Below are positions 1-9,169 of a stretch of 64,000 nucleotides of DNA, piece by piece (position 1 is the stretch's first letter; every line of letters starts with the position of its first letter). Below the pieces are notes generated by a model that saw nothing but the letters and a program-made list of their open reading frames with translations, had not been told where the DNA came from and did not search any database. Both the position numbers and the translations under genes were made by a program. Source of the stretch: Sphingobacterium sp. B16(2022) (lineage in GTDB: Bacteria > Bacteroidota > Bacteroidia > Sphingobacteriales > Sphingobacteriaceae); the NCBI RefSeq assembly GCF_012030425.1, contig NZ_JAAUVN010000002.1:124001-188000 (forward strand), written 5' to 3'.

Positions 1-1
1 T

Positions 2-532
2 AATAATTTGAGTGTGCTTTCTGAGTTAATTCTTGAAGATCAGCAGCTTGGTTTTGAGTATTCTGAAAATTTTGCCAAGGTCTATCGTTTTTTATTGGTC
101 AATAGTAAAAAAAATATGATCACGCTTGATGAGGAGATTAAATTTTTAAATGCTTATATATTTTTAATTGAGCACCGTGTTGGTAGCGGTGTTAATTTTA
201 CAATTAACATTAATGACCATAGTCGTGGTATGTATATCCCATCACTAACTTTGCAGTTGCTTATTGAAAATGCAATTAAACATAATACCACAAGAAAGAA
301 GCGACCTTTAATGATTACTATTTCCAATGATGAAGTAGGTCGAGTTGTGATTGAAAATACGTTATCACCCATGGACAATCCTGAGATTGTATCGACGGGT
401 ATTGGGCTTAATAATATAATCAGTCGTTTTCAGCTCTTAGGAGAGAAGGTGCCAGAAGTTATAAAGGATCAGCATATTTTTAGGGTATGTATTCAATTAG
501 TAGCATATGATAGAGAAAATAGTAATAGTTGA
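2..532 (+). CDS. LytS/YehU-type sensor histidine kinase, C-terminal part (5' truncated by window edge)
   Basis: This is the catalytic end of a membrane sensor kinase of the His_kinase/HATPase type that pairs with LytTR regulators. The reading frame is open to the left edge and enters with residues NNLSVLSELI, the stretch that normally follows the phospho-acceptor NPHFLFN box, so the sensor domain and the histidine lie outside the window. A TTG at position 8 is not a real start. The ATP-binding N box (IENAIKHN) and the glycine-rich STGIGLNNI segment are present. The gene overlaps the downstream response regulator by 26 bp, which supports a two-component pair. The signal sensed cannot be told from this fragment. 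Confidence 0.9.
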   Translation, partial: NNLSVLSELILEDQQLGFEYSENFAKVYRFLLVNSKKNMITLDEEIKFLNAYIFLIEHRVGSGVNFTININDHSRGMYIPSLTLQLLIENAIKHNTTRKKRPLMITISNDEVGRVVIENTLSPMDNPEIVSTGIGLNNIISRFQLLGEKVPEVIKDQHIFRVCIQLVAYDRENSNS

Positions 533-1262
533 AGATGAAAAATTGAATGCCGATCGTCTTAAACGTTTAATTGGGGATATTTATCCAAATGCTCAGATCG
601 TAGCTGTTTTGGATAGTGTTACTGATACGGTAGACTGGTTTCGAAATCAAGAAATTCCAGATGTAGTTTTAATGGATATCCGACTTTCTGATGGAATCAG
701 TTTTGATATTTTTGAAAAAGTGACGATCGATTGTCCTATTATTTTCACTACGGCGTATGATGAATATGCTGTACAGGCATTTAAATATAATAGTGTCGAC
801 TATATTTTGAAACCTGTTGAAAAAGAGGAATTATCAACTGCATTGCGAAAGGTTGAGGGCCTAGGTTCAATGATGAATAACCAAATATCCATTGATAAAT
901 TACTTCATTATGTAAAACCTAAAGATTATCGGTCCCGCTTCTTAGTTCCCTTTCGTGATGGTTATCAAACCATATTAGTTAATGAAGTGAATTGTATTTA
1001 TGTCGATTTAAAATTGACAAAAGCACGCCTCAAGAGTGGAAAAGATATTGTTCTTAATCAAAGTATGGATGATCTAGAGAAACAATTAGATCCAAGAATT
1101 TTTTTTAGGGCAAATCGTCAGTTCATTATTCAGATTGATGCTGTAAGTCAATTGGTTCATTATTTCAATCGTAAATTGAAAGTTGTTCTTTTTAATTCTG
1201 AATTTGATATTATTGTCAGTAGAGAAAAATCGGTTTTATTAAAAGAATGGTTAGATTCTTGA
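507..1262 (+). CDS. LytTR-family response regulator
   Basis: This 251-residue DNA-binding response regulator is the partner of the overlapping kinase. Residues 1-120 form a receiver domain with the acidic pair E9/D10, the phospho-acceptor D57 in VVLMDIRL and the conserved lysine K102 in ILKPV. The C-terminal half (about 140-250) is a LytTR DNA-binding domain, with the typical FRANRQFII segment. The ATG at 507 lies inside the kinase gene, which implies translational coupling. No target promoter can be assigned, although the long non-coding stretch directly downstream is one candidate place to look. Confidence 0.93.
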   Translation: MIEKIVIVEDEKLNADRLKRLIGDIYPNAQIVAVLDSVTDTVDWFRNQEIPDVVLMDIRLSDGISFDIFEKVTIDCPIIFTTAYDEYAVQAFKYNSVDYILKPVEKEELSTALRKVEGLGSMMNNQISIDKLLHYVKPKDYRSRFLVPFRDGYQTILVNEVNCIYVDLKLTKARLKSGKDIVLNQSMDDLEKQLDPRIFFRANRQFIIQIDAVSQLVHYFNRKLKVVLFNSEFDIIVSREKSVLLKEWLDS

Positions 1263-1872
1263 TTTTTTAGGCATGTTTGCATGGTGTTAAATTATTAATC
1301 ACATCCTATTTTTTTATTGGAGAAATAAGTGTTGACCGTGATCAATACTTTTCATAACGGTTATCATACATTAACATTTATTGTTAATAGAGGAGGCAAA
1401 CTTAGTGGCATAAAAACCGAGTCGATGGCCTGTTTTTATTTTTAAATGATTGGTTATTAGGTTTGTTTTGATGGCTCTGTCGTACAGTGTGTTAACGCTA
1501 ATAAATATTGTTTATTTTATTTTTCGTACCTTTGTACCGTCATATGACACGGATGCATCGGTTTGTTCCGTTATTTTATAGCTCTTTTTTGAGCTATTTC
1601 TGAGTTGTTCGCGATATACTTGTTATAGTATTTTAGAGGTGTTTATTAATATCTCGTCTTTTAAAAGATTCATTTCTTTTTCATGATTGCTCTTCATCGA
1701 ACTAAGAGTAAAGTGTGTTAAATATCAAGTTGATTGAACAAGAAGGAGTTCTTCGGTCGAACTAACTCAACTTTAGAAATTGTTTTTTATGTTATTAAAA
1801 TAACATGAAGGTGTTTTCTATTGAATATACCATCTGTGCCATGACAATTCGTTTCATACCAAAAAATTAAAA
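1263..1872. other. 610-bp non-coding region / leader of betaine transporter operon
   Basis: No convincing gene lies here. It holds a possible promoter -7 box TACCTTTG (1527-1534), a 7-bp hairpin ATAGCTC/GAGCTAT with a T6 loop (1578-1597), an imperfect direct repeat around TCGAACTAA (1698-1706 and 1758-1766), a nested hairpin (outer AAGTTGA/TCAACTT at 1727-1773, inner AAGAA/TTCTT at 1740-1753) and an 18-nt palindrome (1789-1806). This density of paired elements in front of an osmoprotectant importer suggests a regulated leader, but nothing is proven. Confidence 0.5.
1789..1806. promoter_or_regulatory. Palindrome, candidate operator of the betaine transporter operon
   Basis: The sequence ATGTTATTAAAATAACAT has 8-bp arms that are perfectly complementary around a central AA. 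It lies 67 nt upstream of the ATPase start codon. Its size and symmetry fit a dimeric repressor site. The regulator is unknown and no candidate repressor gene is adjacent. Confidence 0.4.
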
Positions 1873-3114
1873 ATGGATAAAAACAGAAAAGTTAAAATAA
1901 AAGTCGAGGACTTAACAATTGTTTTCGGTAAACAAAAGAAATTGGCGCTTAAATTACTGAATGAAGGTTACCCAAAGAAAGAAATACTAGAAAAAACCGG
2001 CTGTACAATCGGTATCAATAAAGCTAATTTTGAAATTTACGAAGGAGAGTTTTTTGTCATTATGGGACTTTCTGGAAGTGGTAAATCTACTTTACTACGT
2101 TGCCTGAACCGATTGAATGAACCTACAATGGGTAAAGTCTTTATCAATAATGATGATATCACAAGTAAAAACAATAAAGAGCTTCTGGAAGTACGTAGAA
2201 CTGAAATGAGTATGGTGTTTCAGAAATTTGGATTATTACCACATCATACTGTTTTGACTAATGCCGCTTTTGGTTTAGAAATTAGAGGCGAAGATAAAGC
2301 ATCTCGCGAGGCGAAAGCTCAAAAAGCGCTTGACATAGTTGGTCTTAATGGTTTTGAACAGCAGTTTCCAATTCAGCTGTCAGGGGGTATGCAGCAGCGA
2401 GTAGGGCTGGCGCGTGCTTTGGCCAATGATCCGGAAGTCATGTTGATGGATGAGGCTTTTTCAGCATTAGATCCCTTGATCAAAACCGAGATGCAGGATC
2501 AGCTATTGGAGCTTCAGGATACCTTGCAAAAAACGATTGTTTTCATTACTCATGATTTGGATGAAGCTATTAAGCTTGGAGATCGTATCGTGATTATGAA
2601 AGATGGAGTTATTGAGCAGATTGGTACAGCCGAAGATATTCTAACGAATCCAGCGAGTGATTATGTAAAAGCTTTTGTGGATAAGGTGGATAGAAAATCG
2701 ATTATCACAGCAGGATCATTGATGACCGAGAAACCGACATTGGTTAGGTTCAAAAAAGATGGTCCTGAAGGGGCACTTCGGAAAATGAGAACAACGGGAC
2801 TTGAAATACTCCCTGTAGTGGATATTCATGATACCTTCTTGGGGTTTGTCAATATCAATGAAGTTATTCAAGCTGCCAAGCGGAAAGATCCTACTGTAGA
2901 ATCTATTATTCATATGAATGTTCCTTCGGTATCTAAGGATGTTACTGTTGAAGAAATGTTACCGTTGATTTCGGAAACAAGATCGCCAATTGCAGTGGTC
3001 AATGATCAAAATAGATTGTTAGGTATTGTGACGCAAACTTCACTTATTATCGAAGCAACAAAGTTTAACGAAGAGGAAATTAACGAATTAAAAGAAAAAG
3101 CAAATAATCAGTAA
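1873..3114 (+). CDS. proV: Glycine betaine/proline-type ABC transporter ATP-binding protein with CBS domains
   Basis: This 413-residue cytoplasmic ATPase powers uptake of a quaternary-ammonium osmoprotectant (ProV/OpuAA family). It shows Walker A GLSGSGKST (65-73), the signature LSGGMQQR (169-176) and Walker B VMLMDE (189-194). It also has the ProV-specific N-terminal segment with KLLNEGYPKKEILEKTG. Residues from about 280 to 400 form two CBS domains, which in OpuA-type transporters sense ionic strength. The gene is followed after 2 nt by the permease and then by the binding protein, a complete three-gene importer. Glycine betaine or proline betaine is the usual substrate in this family; the exact one is inferred. 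Confidence 0.93.
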   Translation: MDKNRKVKIKVEDLTIVFGKQKKLALKLLNEGYPKKEILEKTGCTIGINKANFEIYEGEFFVIMGLSGSGKSTLLRCLNRLNEPTMGKVFINNDDITSKNNKELLEVRRTEMSMVFQKFGLLPHHTVLTNAAFGLEIRGEDKASREAKAQKALDIVGLNGFEQQFPIQLSGGMQQRVGLARALANDPEVMLMDEAFSALDPLIKTEMQDQLLELQDTLQKTIVFITHDLDEAIKLGDRIVIMKDGVIEQIGTAEDILTNPASDYVKAFVDKVDRKSIITAGSLMTEKPTLVRFKKDGPEGALRKMRTTGLEILPVVDIHDTFLGFVNINEVIQAAKRKDPTVESIIHMNVPSVSKDVTVEEMLPLISETRSPIAVVNDQNRLLGIVTQTSLIIEATKFNEEEINELKEKANNQ

Positions 3115-3116
3115 CA

Positions 3117-3944
3117 ATGAGTAAAATAATAGATATAGGTCAATACATTGAAGTTGCAATTAATTGGCTTACAGAAAATTTTAAGCCTTTATTTGATTTT
3201 ATAAAACATACGGGTAATTCATCCATTATTGGATTAGAGTGGATATTTTTAGCAGTCCCTTTTTTTGTGGTGATCGGACTTTTTACAGGTTTGGCATGGT
3301 GGAAGTCAGGTAAAGGCGTTGCGCTAATAACCTTGTTAGGCTTGACACTTATTTACATGATGGGTTTTTGGAAGGAGACGATGGAGACTTTATCATTGGT
3401 TTTAGTTGCAACGGCGACAGCTTTGATACTTTCTGTCCCCTTGGGTATTTGGGCGGCAAAAAATAAACTAGCTGCGAAGATTATTCGCCCTATGTTAGAC
3501 TTGATGCAGACGATGCCTGCTTTTGTTTATCTGATACCGGCAGTGTTGTTTTTTAGTATCGGTAAGGTTCCTGGCGCATTTGCGACTATTATTTTTGCGA
3601 TGCCACCAGCTGTCCGTTTGACGACTCTGGGTATCGATGCAGTTCCAAAAGATATTGTAGAGGCTGCACGTGCCTTTGGAGCGACTAATCGACAGATTTT
3701 GTTTAAGGTTGAGCTACCACTGGCTATGAAAACTATTCTTGCGGGTATAAATCAGACCATATTATTGTCACTTTCTATGGTCGTGATTGCCGGAATGATT
3801 GCTGCGGGTGGTTTAGGAGAGAAAGTACTTGAAGGAATTAATAACCTAGATATAGGACTTGGATTTGAAAGTGGCTTATCTGTTGTGATCTTAGCTATTA
3901 TCTTGGATAGGATAACGCAGGGTTTTGTACAGAATAAAAAATAA
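3117..3944 (+). CDS. proW: Glycine betaine/proline-type ABC transporter permease
   Basis: This 275-residue inner-membrane protein belongs to the BPD_transp_1 permease family (ProW/OpuAB). It has an N-terminal extension with one or two hydrophobic segments and a C-terminal core of about five helices. The coupling-loop motif that docks to the ATPase is visible as EAARAFGATNRQILFKVELP. It starts 2 nt after the ATPase stop codon, so the genes are almost certainly co-transcribed. Length and layout are normal for a ProW protein. Confidence 0.92.
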   Translation: MSKIIDIGQYIEVAINWLTENFKPLFDFIKHTGNSSIIGLEWIFLAVPFFVVIGLFTGLAWWKSGKGVALITLLGLTLIYMMGFWKETMETLSLVLVATATALILSVPLGIWAAKNKLAAKIIRPMLDLMQTMPAFVYLIPAVLFFSIGKVPGAFATIIFAMPPAVRLTTLGIDAVPKDIVEAARAFGATNRQILFKVELPLAMKTILAGINQTILLSLSMVVIAGMIAAGGLGEKVLEGINNLDIGLGFESGLSVVILAIILDRITQGFVQNKK

Positions 3945-3945
3945 T

Positions 3946-4785
3946 ATGAAGAACATTAAAATAGCTTTAATCTGTTGCGTTATCGTATTTCTTAGCGCTT
4001 GTCAACCAGATGGTAATAAAAAATATATCAATGTAGGTATGGTCGATGGTTGGGCCGAAGGGGTCGCTATGACCTATGTTGCTAAAGCAGTTTTGGAGGA
4101 GATGGATTATCATCTGGTCATCCAACGTGCTACACCAGATATGATATTAGCTTCTATGAATAATGGTGATACGGATCTCTATATGGATGTTTGGCTTCCT
4201 TTAACTCATGGTTCTAAAATTGCAAAATTTCCTAATCTTGTTGATATCGGTACGAGTTATGCGCACGCTAAAAATGGTTTAGTTGTACCCGATTATGTTC
4301 CAATTAATTCTATTGAAGAGTTAAAAGTGCACGAAGATCAATTTAAGCATCAGATTATGGGGATTGAAAAAGGAGCTGGTATAACAGCTGCGGTAGATCA
4401 AACGATAAAAGACTATGATTTAAATTATCGTCAGGTAAATTCGTCTACAGTGGCGATGATTACTGAATTGCAAAATGCGATTAAGGAAAAACGCTGGATC
4501 GTTGTCGCAGCTTGGCAACCACACTGGATGTTTGGTAAGATGAAATTAAAATTTCTGGAAGATCCTCGAGAATCTTTAGGAACTGCAGAGCAGATCAAGA
4601 TTTTTACTCGAAAGGAATTTCCTGCTGACCAACCCGAATTGACCCGCTTCTTTTCTCAGATTCATTTTGATGTAGCCACCATGTCTAACTTGCTGATGAA
4701 AATGCAGGAAAGTAAGGATAAAGAAGCTACAGCGAAACAATGGGTAGCAGATAATAGATCTTTAGTGGCTTCATGGTTGAAATAA
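3946..4785 (+). CDS. proX: Glycine betaine-type substrate-binding lipoprotein (OpuAC domain)
   Basis: This is the receptor that captures the osmoprotectant and hands it to the permease. I place the start at the ATG at 3946, directly after the permease stop, because it gives a clean lipoprotein signal MKNIKIALICCVIVFLSAC with lipid attachment at C19. The mature part is an OpuAC-type domain. It has aromatic-rich segments such as VDGWAEGVAMTY and MDVWLPLTHG that resemble the tryptophan cage binding the trimethylammonium group. In many Gram-negatives this protein is soluble in the periplasm; here it is a lipoprotein, which is usual for Bacteroidota. The operon ends at the terminator 52 nt downstream. 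Confidence 0.9.
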   Translation: MKNIKIALICCVIVFLSACQPDGNKKYINVGMVDGWAEGVAMTYVAKAVLEEMDYHLVIQRATPDMILASMNNGDTDLYMDVWLPLTHGSKIAKFPNLVDIGTSYAHAKNGLVVPDYVPINSIEELKVHEDQFKHQIMGIEKGAGITAAVDQTIKDYDLNYRQVNSSTVAMITELQNAIKEKRWIVVAAWQPHWMFGKMKLKFLEDPRESLGTAEQIKIFTRKEFPADQPELTRFFSQIHFDVATMSNLLMKMQESKDKEATAKQWVADNRSLVASWLK

Positions 4786-4836
4786 TTGGTTTTGTTTAAT
4801 TTTCTGGATGCAGTTACAGCATCTGTTGTGACCAAT

Positions 4837-4876
4837 AAAAAAAGGAAGAATCTATTTATAGATTCTTCCTTTTTTT
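4837..4876. terminator. Bidirectional rho-independent terminator
   Basis: A perfect 12-bp stem GGAAGAATCTAT/ATAGATTCTTCC (4844-4855 and 4858-4869) is flanked by an A-run and a T-run. It serves the betaine transporter operon on the plus strand and the TonB receptor gene on the minus strand, which converge here. Confidence 0.9.
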
Positions 4877-4879
4877 ATT

Positions 4880-7291
4880 TTAAAAGTGGTAAGCAATACT
4901 ACCTAAGATATTTCTCGGCATTTGCGGATTAACTGTTGTCCAACCTTTAAAGTAAGTTTGGTTAGTCAGATTATTTGCCTTAACAGCAAACTCCATATGT
5001 TTGTAACTATAAGAAAGACTACCATTAAGTAAAGTATACGAAGGAAGTACAAAAGTTCCTGTCGGGATACTATTTGTAATGATATTTTCACTAGCATGAT
5101 TGATTCCAAGACCAATACCTACACCTTTTAACGTTCCTTGTTGCAAAGTGTAATTTGCCCAGATATTGGCCAGATGTTTTGGTCCAGCTTCGGTTGGGCG
5201 AAGGTTGTTCACATTAGCGGCCGCTTTTGTTGTTTTACTATCGTTGAAGCTATAGCTTAAGATCATATTTAATCCTTGAATAGGGGCTGCTGTTAAGTCG
5301 AAATCAAGACCACGGCTTAGGCGTGTACCATCCTGTACACTGATATTGTAGCTTTTACCATCAATTTCTATTGTTTCAGGACGGATCATATTGTCTACAC
5401 TGATATCGTAGTAACTAGCCGTAAGGCCTAGTTTGTCTTCAAGTAGGTTGAATTTTACTCCTGCTTCCCACTGTGATGCTTGTTGCGGTTTGAAATCGCC
5501 GGATACACTGGGGTGAGGCTGTACTACTGGTGAAACATTTTTAAAGCCATTCTGATAGTTAGCAAAGAATGAAACTTGATCTTTTATGGCTTCATACACG
5601 AGACCTACGCGCGGTGAGAAGGCTGTTTGGTTGAATTTTCCAGTAGTGGTATCTTTATCAATGTTGTACGTTCCTTTATTATTAAAGTAATCCATGCGCA
5701 GGGCAAGGTTTAAATGTAATTGTGAAGTTACATCTAAGACATTGGAAACATATGCTCCAAATACCTGTGTACGGCTACGGTTGTTGGTCTGTGCACCGTT
5801 GGAAGCAGCAATTGCCGCATCGATGAAAGCTGCGTTAAATTTATAGTAATCTGGATCATCGTATGACGTATTGATTTGATCTGTCTGTACATAAGGAGAG
5901 TTGTGCGTTTCCGATTTTTGGGAAAGGAGATCCAGTCCTATAAGTAGTCTATTGCGCATACCACCGATGTGGAAATCTCCAATAAAATTCTGTTGTGCAT
6001 TGATGCTATTGGCTACATAATTTTGCAGTGCTGCATATCGGTTGATCAATGTGTCATTTGCATTTTGCAAGTACATGATATATTGGAAGTAACCATCAGA
6101 TTTACGTCTATTATAACTAACAGTTGTATTGGATGTCCATTGCTCGTTGATGCGGTAATTTACATTTCCACGTAAGTTGGTACTTGGGTTTTTAAAAGTA
6201 ACATCATTGTTGGTATACGACTTGTTAAAGTCAAATTGCAATTCATCGGGCGTTCTTGCAAACAATTGACGGGAACGATTGAGAAATACCATCATTGGAT
6301 TGGTCGCTTTGCTCTGATAAATTTCAGCATCCAATTGAATGTCTAATTTGTCATTCGGTCTGTATAGTAATGAAGGAGCAACAAAAATTGATTTGTTAAA
6401 TCCTGCATCCTGAAATGTTCCTGTATGTGAATATGCTGTGTTGATACGGCCTAAAAGTTTTTTATTAGCTGTTAGGGGTCCGTAGACATCAGCTGTTACA
6501 CGGTGCTGTGCATAACTGCCAAAGATATAATTGATCCGTCCACCTATGGTATCAAGCGGTTTTTTAGTGACATTATTTATCAATCCACCAAAACCAACAG
6601 CAGCGCCACCATATAAGGAGCCAGAAGGTCCTTTGATAACCTCGATGGTTTCTAAGTTGGCCGGATCTGGACTTGTGCTAGCAATACTCACGACGCCATT
6701 GACCATCGCGGCTTGTGTGGTGAATCCTCGTAATGTGTAATAAGAGACTCCATCTCCAGGACGTCCAGTGGATGACCATAATTTGTCTATACCAGAAACG
6801 TTTGCCAATGCGTCATCATAATTTGTATTTATCTGGCTTTTAAGTAACTCTTTGGTAACGACAGCATAAGATTGAGAGTTTTCCATATTACGAAGTGGCA
6901 TTTTGGAAACGTATAAACTTTGTTTTCGAGTATACTTATTCTTGCTTGCTCCGTTTATTACAATTTCGTCTAAAGTGGACTGATCTTCGGTGAGATAGAT
7001 ATTGGAAATGATATTTCTTTTTTCTTCTAGCTGGATGTCGCGGATTTGAGATTGGACTCCTATAGCTGAGATGTGGATTTGTGCAGGACCTGGTTTCAAG
7101 GATTTGAGGAGATAAGAACCATTGGCTTTCGTTGAAACACTGATGTCCTGAGGAAGCAGTTTGACCGTGATACCTTCTACAGGCTTTCCATCGGCGGAGA
7201 ATATTTTCCCATATATTTCCGTTTTTTGTTGTGCTTGAGCTTGGAGAGAGCATGGAAGCAACAACATAAGGTAGATGATAAATTTATTCAT
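4880..7291 (-). CDS. TonB-dependent siderophore-type outer-membrane receptor
   Basis: This 803-residue outer-membrane receptor imports an iron-siderophore or similar chelate using TonB energy. It has a signal peptide (about 1-20), a carboxypeptidase-regulatory-like domain (about 25-105), a probable TonB box around DEIVIN, a plug domain with the LETIEVIKGPSGSLYGG stretch and a 22-strand-type barrel ending in the aromatic IAYHF. It resembles FhuA/FecA-like receptors that bind hydroxamate or catecholate siderophores. It stands alone, with no ABC importer or sigma/anti-sigma pair beside it. A strong promoter lies just upstream on the minus strand (7331-7361). Its substrate is unknown. Confidence 0.92.
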   Translation of the reverse strand: MNKFIIYLMLLLPCSLQAQAQQKTEIYGKIFSADGKPVEGITVKLLPQDISVSTKANGSYLLKSLKPGPAQIHISAIGVQSQIRDIQLEEKRNIISNIYLTEDQSTLDEIVINGASKNKYTRKQSLYVSKMPLRNMENSQSYAVVTKELLKSQINTNYDDALANVSGIDKLWSSTGRPGDGVSYYTLRGFTTQAAMVNGVVSIASTSPDPANLETIEVIKGPSGSLYGGAAVGFGGLINNVTKKPLDTIGGRINYIFGSYAQHRVTADVYGPLTANKKLLGRINTAYSHTGTFQDAGFNKSIFVAPSLLYRPNDKLDIQLDAEIYQSKATNPMMVFLNRSRQLFARTPDELQFDFNKSYTNNDVTFKNPSTNLRGNVNYRINEQWTSNTTVSYNRRKSDGYFQYIMYLQNANDTLINRYAALQNYVANSINAQQNFIGDFHIGGMRNRLLIGLDLLSQKSETHNSPYVQTDQINTSYDDPDYYKFNAAFIDAAIAASNGAQTNNRSRTQVFGAYVSNVLDVTSQLHLNLALRMDYFNNKGTYNIDKDTTTGKFNQTAFSPRVGLVYEAIKDQVSFFANYQNGFKNVSPVVQPHPSVSGDFKPQQASQWEAGVKFNLLEDKLGLTASYYDISVDNMIRPETIEIDGKSYNISVQDGTRLSRGLDFDLTAAPIQGLNMILSYSFNDSKTTKAAANVNNLRPTEAGPKHLANIWANYTLQQGTLKGVGIGLGINHASENIITNSIPTGTFVLPSYTLLNGSLSYSYKHMEFAVKANNLTNQTYFKGWTTVNPQMPRNILGSIAYHF

Positions 7292-7330
7292 AGTGTTTAT
7301 TGATTTTATTTAGATTAATTATAAACAGTG

Positions 7331-7361
7331 CAAATATATTATTCATGTTACACTTTTCAAA
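7331..7361 (-). promoter_or_regulatory. Bacteroidota-type promoter of the TonB receptor gene
   Basis: Read on the minus strand, TTTG (7358-7361) is followed after 19 nt by TATATTTG (7331-7338). This matches the -33 TTTG / -7 TAnnTTTG consensus. It lies about 40 nt upstream of the receptor start. Confidence 0.7.
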
Positions 7362-7623
7362 ACTATATTTTCAATCCTTTAAAAAGAAGTTTGATGTTGA
7401 TTTTGAACAGTATCTGTGTCGCTTCGGGGATAAATGCTCCTATATTAGTAAGAGATTATTTTACTATTCTTGAACAATTTCCGATAAACTAATTATTCTA
7501 TTTTTGTGGTTTATCTCCTTGGAAAAGGGGTTAATATTCCAGAAAATAAAAAATAGGATGTTATAGACTAACCTAAAAAAGATATTGGGTTGTACTGCAA
7601 TTTAGAATTATATTTGATGGCGC

Positions 7624-7713
7624 TTTAACTAAAAAATAGAATTTACCAATGGTCCATCGCTATCGTGCTATTTTAATTTGGGGACAGAAATCAGACTCTA
7701 TTTTTTAGTTAAA
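7624..7713. repeat. 90-bp inverted-repeat element, candidate MITE or transposon relic
   Basis: TTTAACTAAAAAATAGA (7624-7640) and its exact reverse complement (7697-7713) enclose 56 bp. Inside the right end is GGGGACAG, a string I associate with DNA around REP-type Y1 transposases, and it recurs at 8381-8388. No transposase gene is present and no clear target duplication is seen. A very long-loop terminator is the alternative. Confidence 0.5.
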
Positions 7714-7741
7714 TACGGCATGAGAAGAATTGAAATGTCAA

Positions 7742-8275
7742 TCAGTTATCAATTCGCTTGTAATGAATTTGTGTCAGTCCAGTTTCAAACTGTTTTGTTG
7801 AAATAAGTGTTAATTTTTGCTCCGGTCTTCCATCTTTAAAAAGTCTTACTCCGTCACCTACTAGTATTGGTATAATTGAAATCACAAATTCGTCAATTAA
7901 ATTTTCTTTTAAAAGTTCATTAACAATTTCTGCACCACCATCAATGAAAATATTTTTGCCGGTTTCACTTTTCAATTTTAAAATAAGGTCTTTTAAATCT
8001 TCGGTGTAGAACGTGATATTACCTGCATCTGGTCTAGCAGTTCTGGTTATAATATATGTCTTTTTATCAGCATGATGAAATTCTGGAACATGGGCAATGA
8101 TCCAGTCATATGTTTTTCTGCCAAGAACTACTGTATCTACTGATTTTATAAATGAAGCATAACCATAGTCTTCTCCTTCTTTTTCTACTATAGATAAAAA
8201 ATCAAGGTTATCATTTGGTTTGGCAATATAACCATCCAAGCTTGTTGCAATATATAAGATTACTTTTCTATCCAT
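7742..8275 (-). CDS. Dihydrofolate reductase/RibD C-terminal-domain family protein
   Basis: This 177-residue protein is a stand-alone RibD_C/DHFR-fold reductase of the YwjB/YyaP type. Family hallmarks are the start VILYIATSLDGYIA, the VVLGRKTYDWI segment and the nucleotide-binding IFIDGGAEIVNELL stretch. Members are predicted NAD(P)H-dependent reductases acting on pteridine- or flavin-like substrates, but the physiological substrate of this subgroup is generally unknown. It is a single gene with no functional link to its neighbours and is often found in genomes of this group as an accessory gene. Confidence 0.85.
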   Translation of the reverse strand: MDRKVILYIATSLDGYIAKPNDNLDFLSIVEKEGEDYGYASFIKSVDTVVLGRKTYDWIIAHVPEFHHADKKTYIITRTARPDAGNITFYTEDLKDLILKLKSETGKNIFIDGGAEIVNELLKENLIDEFVISIIPILVGDGVRLFKDGRPEQKLTLISTKQFETGLTQIHYKRIDN

Positions 8276-8455
8276 ATTTATTTTTAGTGATTATTTTTTG
8301 TCAGATTATATTCTCATTTATAAAAGAAACGGATGGTAACTCAAGTTGTAGATGATACTGTATCAGTTTTTATCGGTCACCGGGGACAGCTAGGTGACTT
8401 TTAGCTTCGACAGTACCGACCTGTAAAAGAATATTTATTATTAATTGAGCCTAAT

Positions 8456-9169
8456 TTAATCAAAAAAGACCGTTTTGATCGGATTTTTCTTAACAAAGTT
8501 TAACGTTGTAGCATCGGGAAATATACGTTCTTCTTCATTTTCAATGCCATTGCAAATCTCATAAGCTATTTCTTCAGGTTCTGACTTATGTGATTTCGTT
8601 TCTTCTTTTGTCATTTGCGTATTGACATACCCCATGTAAGCACCGATAACTTTGATTCCTAAAGCTTCAAGTTCTTCACGGATTGTTTCTGTCAAAATAT
8701 GAGCTGCAGTTTTGGAGGCACAATAGGTACCTAATCTTTTTATAACAGTTAAACTTCCTATTGAAAGAATATTGACGATGCAAGTGTCTTTATTTTTTTG
8801 AAGATGTGGGATAAAGTTGTTAATCATTTCGATTACACCTATATAGTTCACTTTCATCTCAAATAAAGCAGTTTTTGCAGCTTCTTCTTTTAGAAAAGGA
8901 ATTTTAAGTTCTATCCCGGCATTATTAATCAGTATTTCTGTATCGTTGCAATTTAGGGCTGCCGCTTGTATACTGTCCGTACTTGTTACGTCAAGTTCTA
9001 AAAGTTCAACTCTGTTGTCATAATTCTGAAACTGATTTTTTAAATTTTGTAATTTTAAGCCTGTTGCATATACTTTCTTAACGTTTCTATTGATGAGTTC
9101 TTGTACTAGCGCTGTTCCGAGACCTCCATCGGCTCCTGTTACTAAAACTGTTTTATCTTTTAAAATCAT
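8456..9169 (-). CDS. Short-chain dehydrogenase/reductase (SDR)
   Basis: This 237-residue cytoplasmic protein is a classical SDR. It has the Rossmann nucleotide-binding motif TGADGGLGTA near the N-terminus, the NNAG motif and the catalytic serine-tyrosine-lysine triad in LSIGSL...YCASK. The substrate cannot be inferred. The length is normal. It is transcribed on its own; the 180 bp between it and the reductase gene contain GGTCACC...GGTGAC half-sites around a GGGGACAG string but no gene. Confidence 0.9.
   Translation of the reverse strand: MILKDKTVLVTGADGGLGTALVQELINRNVKKVYATGLKLQNLKNQFQNYDNRVELLELDVTSTDSIQAAALNCNDTEILINNAGIELKIPFLKEEAAKTALFEMKVNYIGVIEMINNFIPHLQKNKDTCIVNILSIGSLTVIKRLGTYCASKTAAHILTETIREELEALGIKVIGAYMGYVNTQMTKEETKSHKSEPEEIAYEICNGIENEEERIFPDATTLNFVKKNPIKTVFFD

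Larger units (their letters stand above)
7292..7741. other. 450-bp non-coding region with a promoter and an inverted-repeat element
   Basis: No gene is visible. The left part holds the receptor promoter. The right part holds a 90-bp element bounded by perfect 17-bp inverted repeats. The central part (about 7380-7620) shows nothing I can name. Confidence 0.5.

Noticed and set aside
8370..8400. GGTCACC...GGTGAC string between the reductase and SDR genes as a terminator
   Set aside because: The stem is only about 6 bp with an 11-nt loop; the TTTT after it is short. It may relate to the GGGGACAG-containing element upstream instead, but support is too thin.
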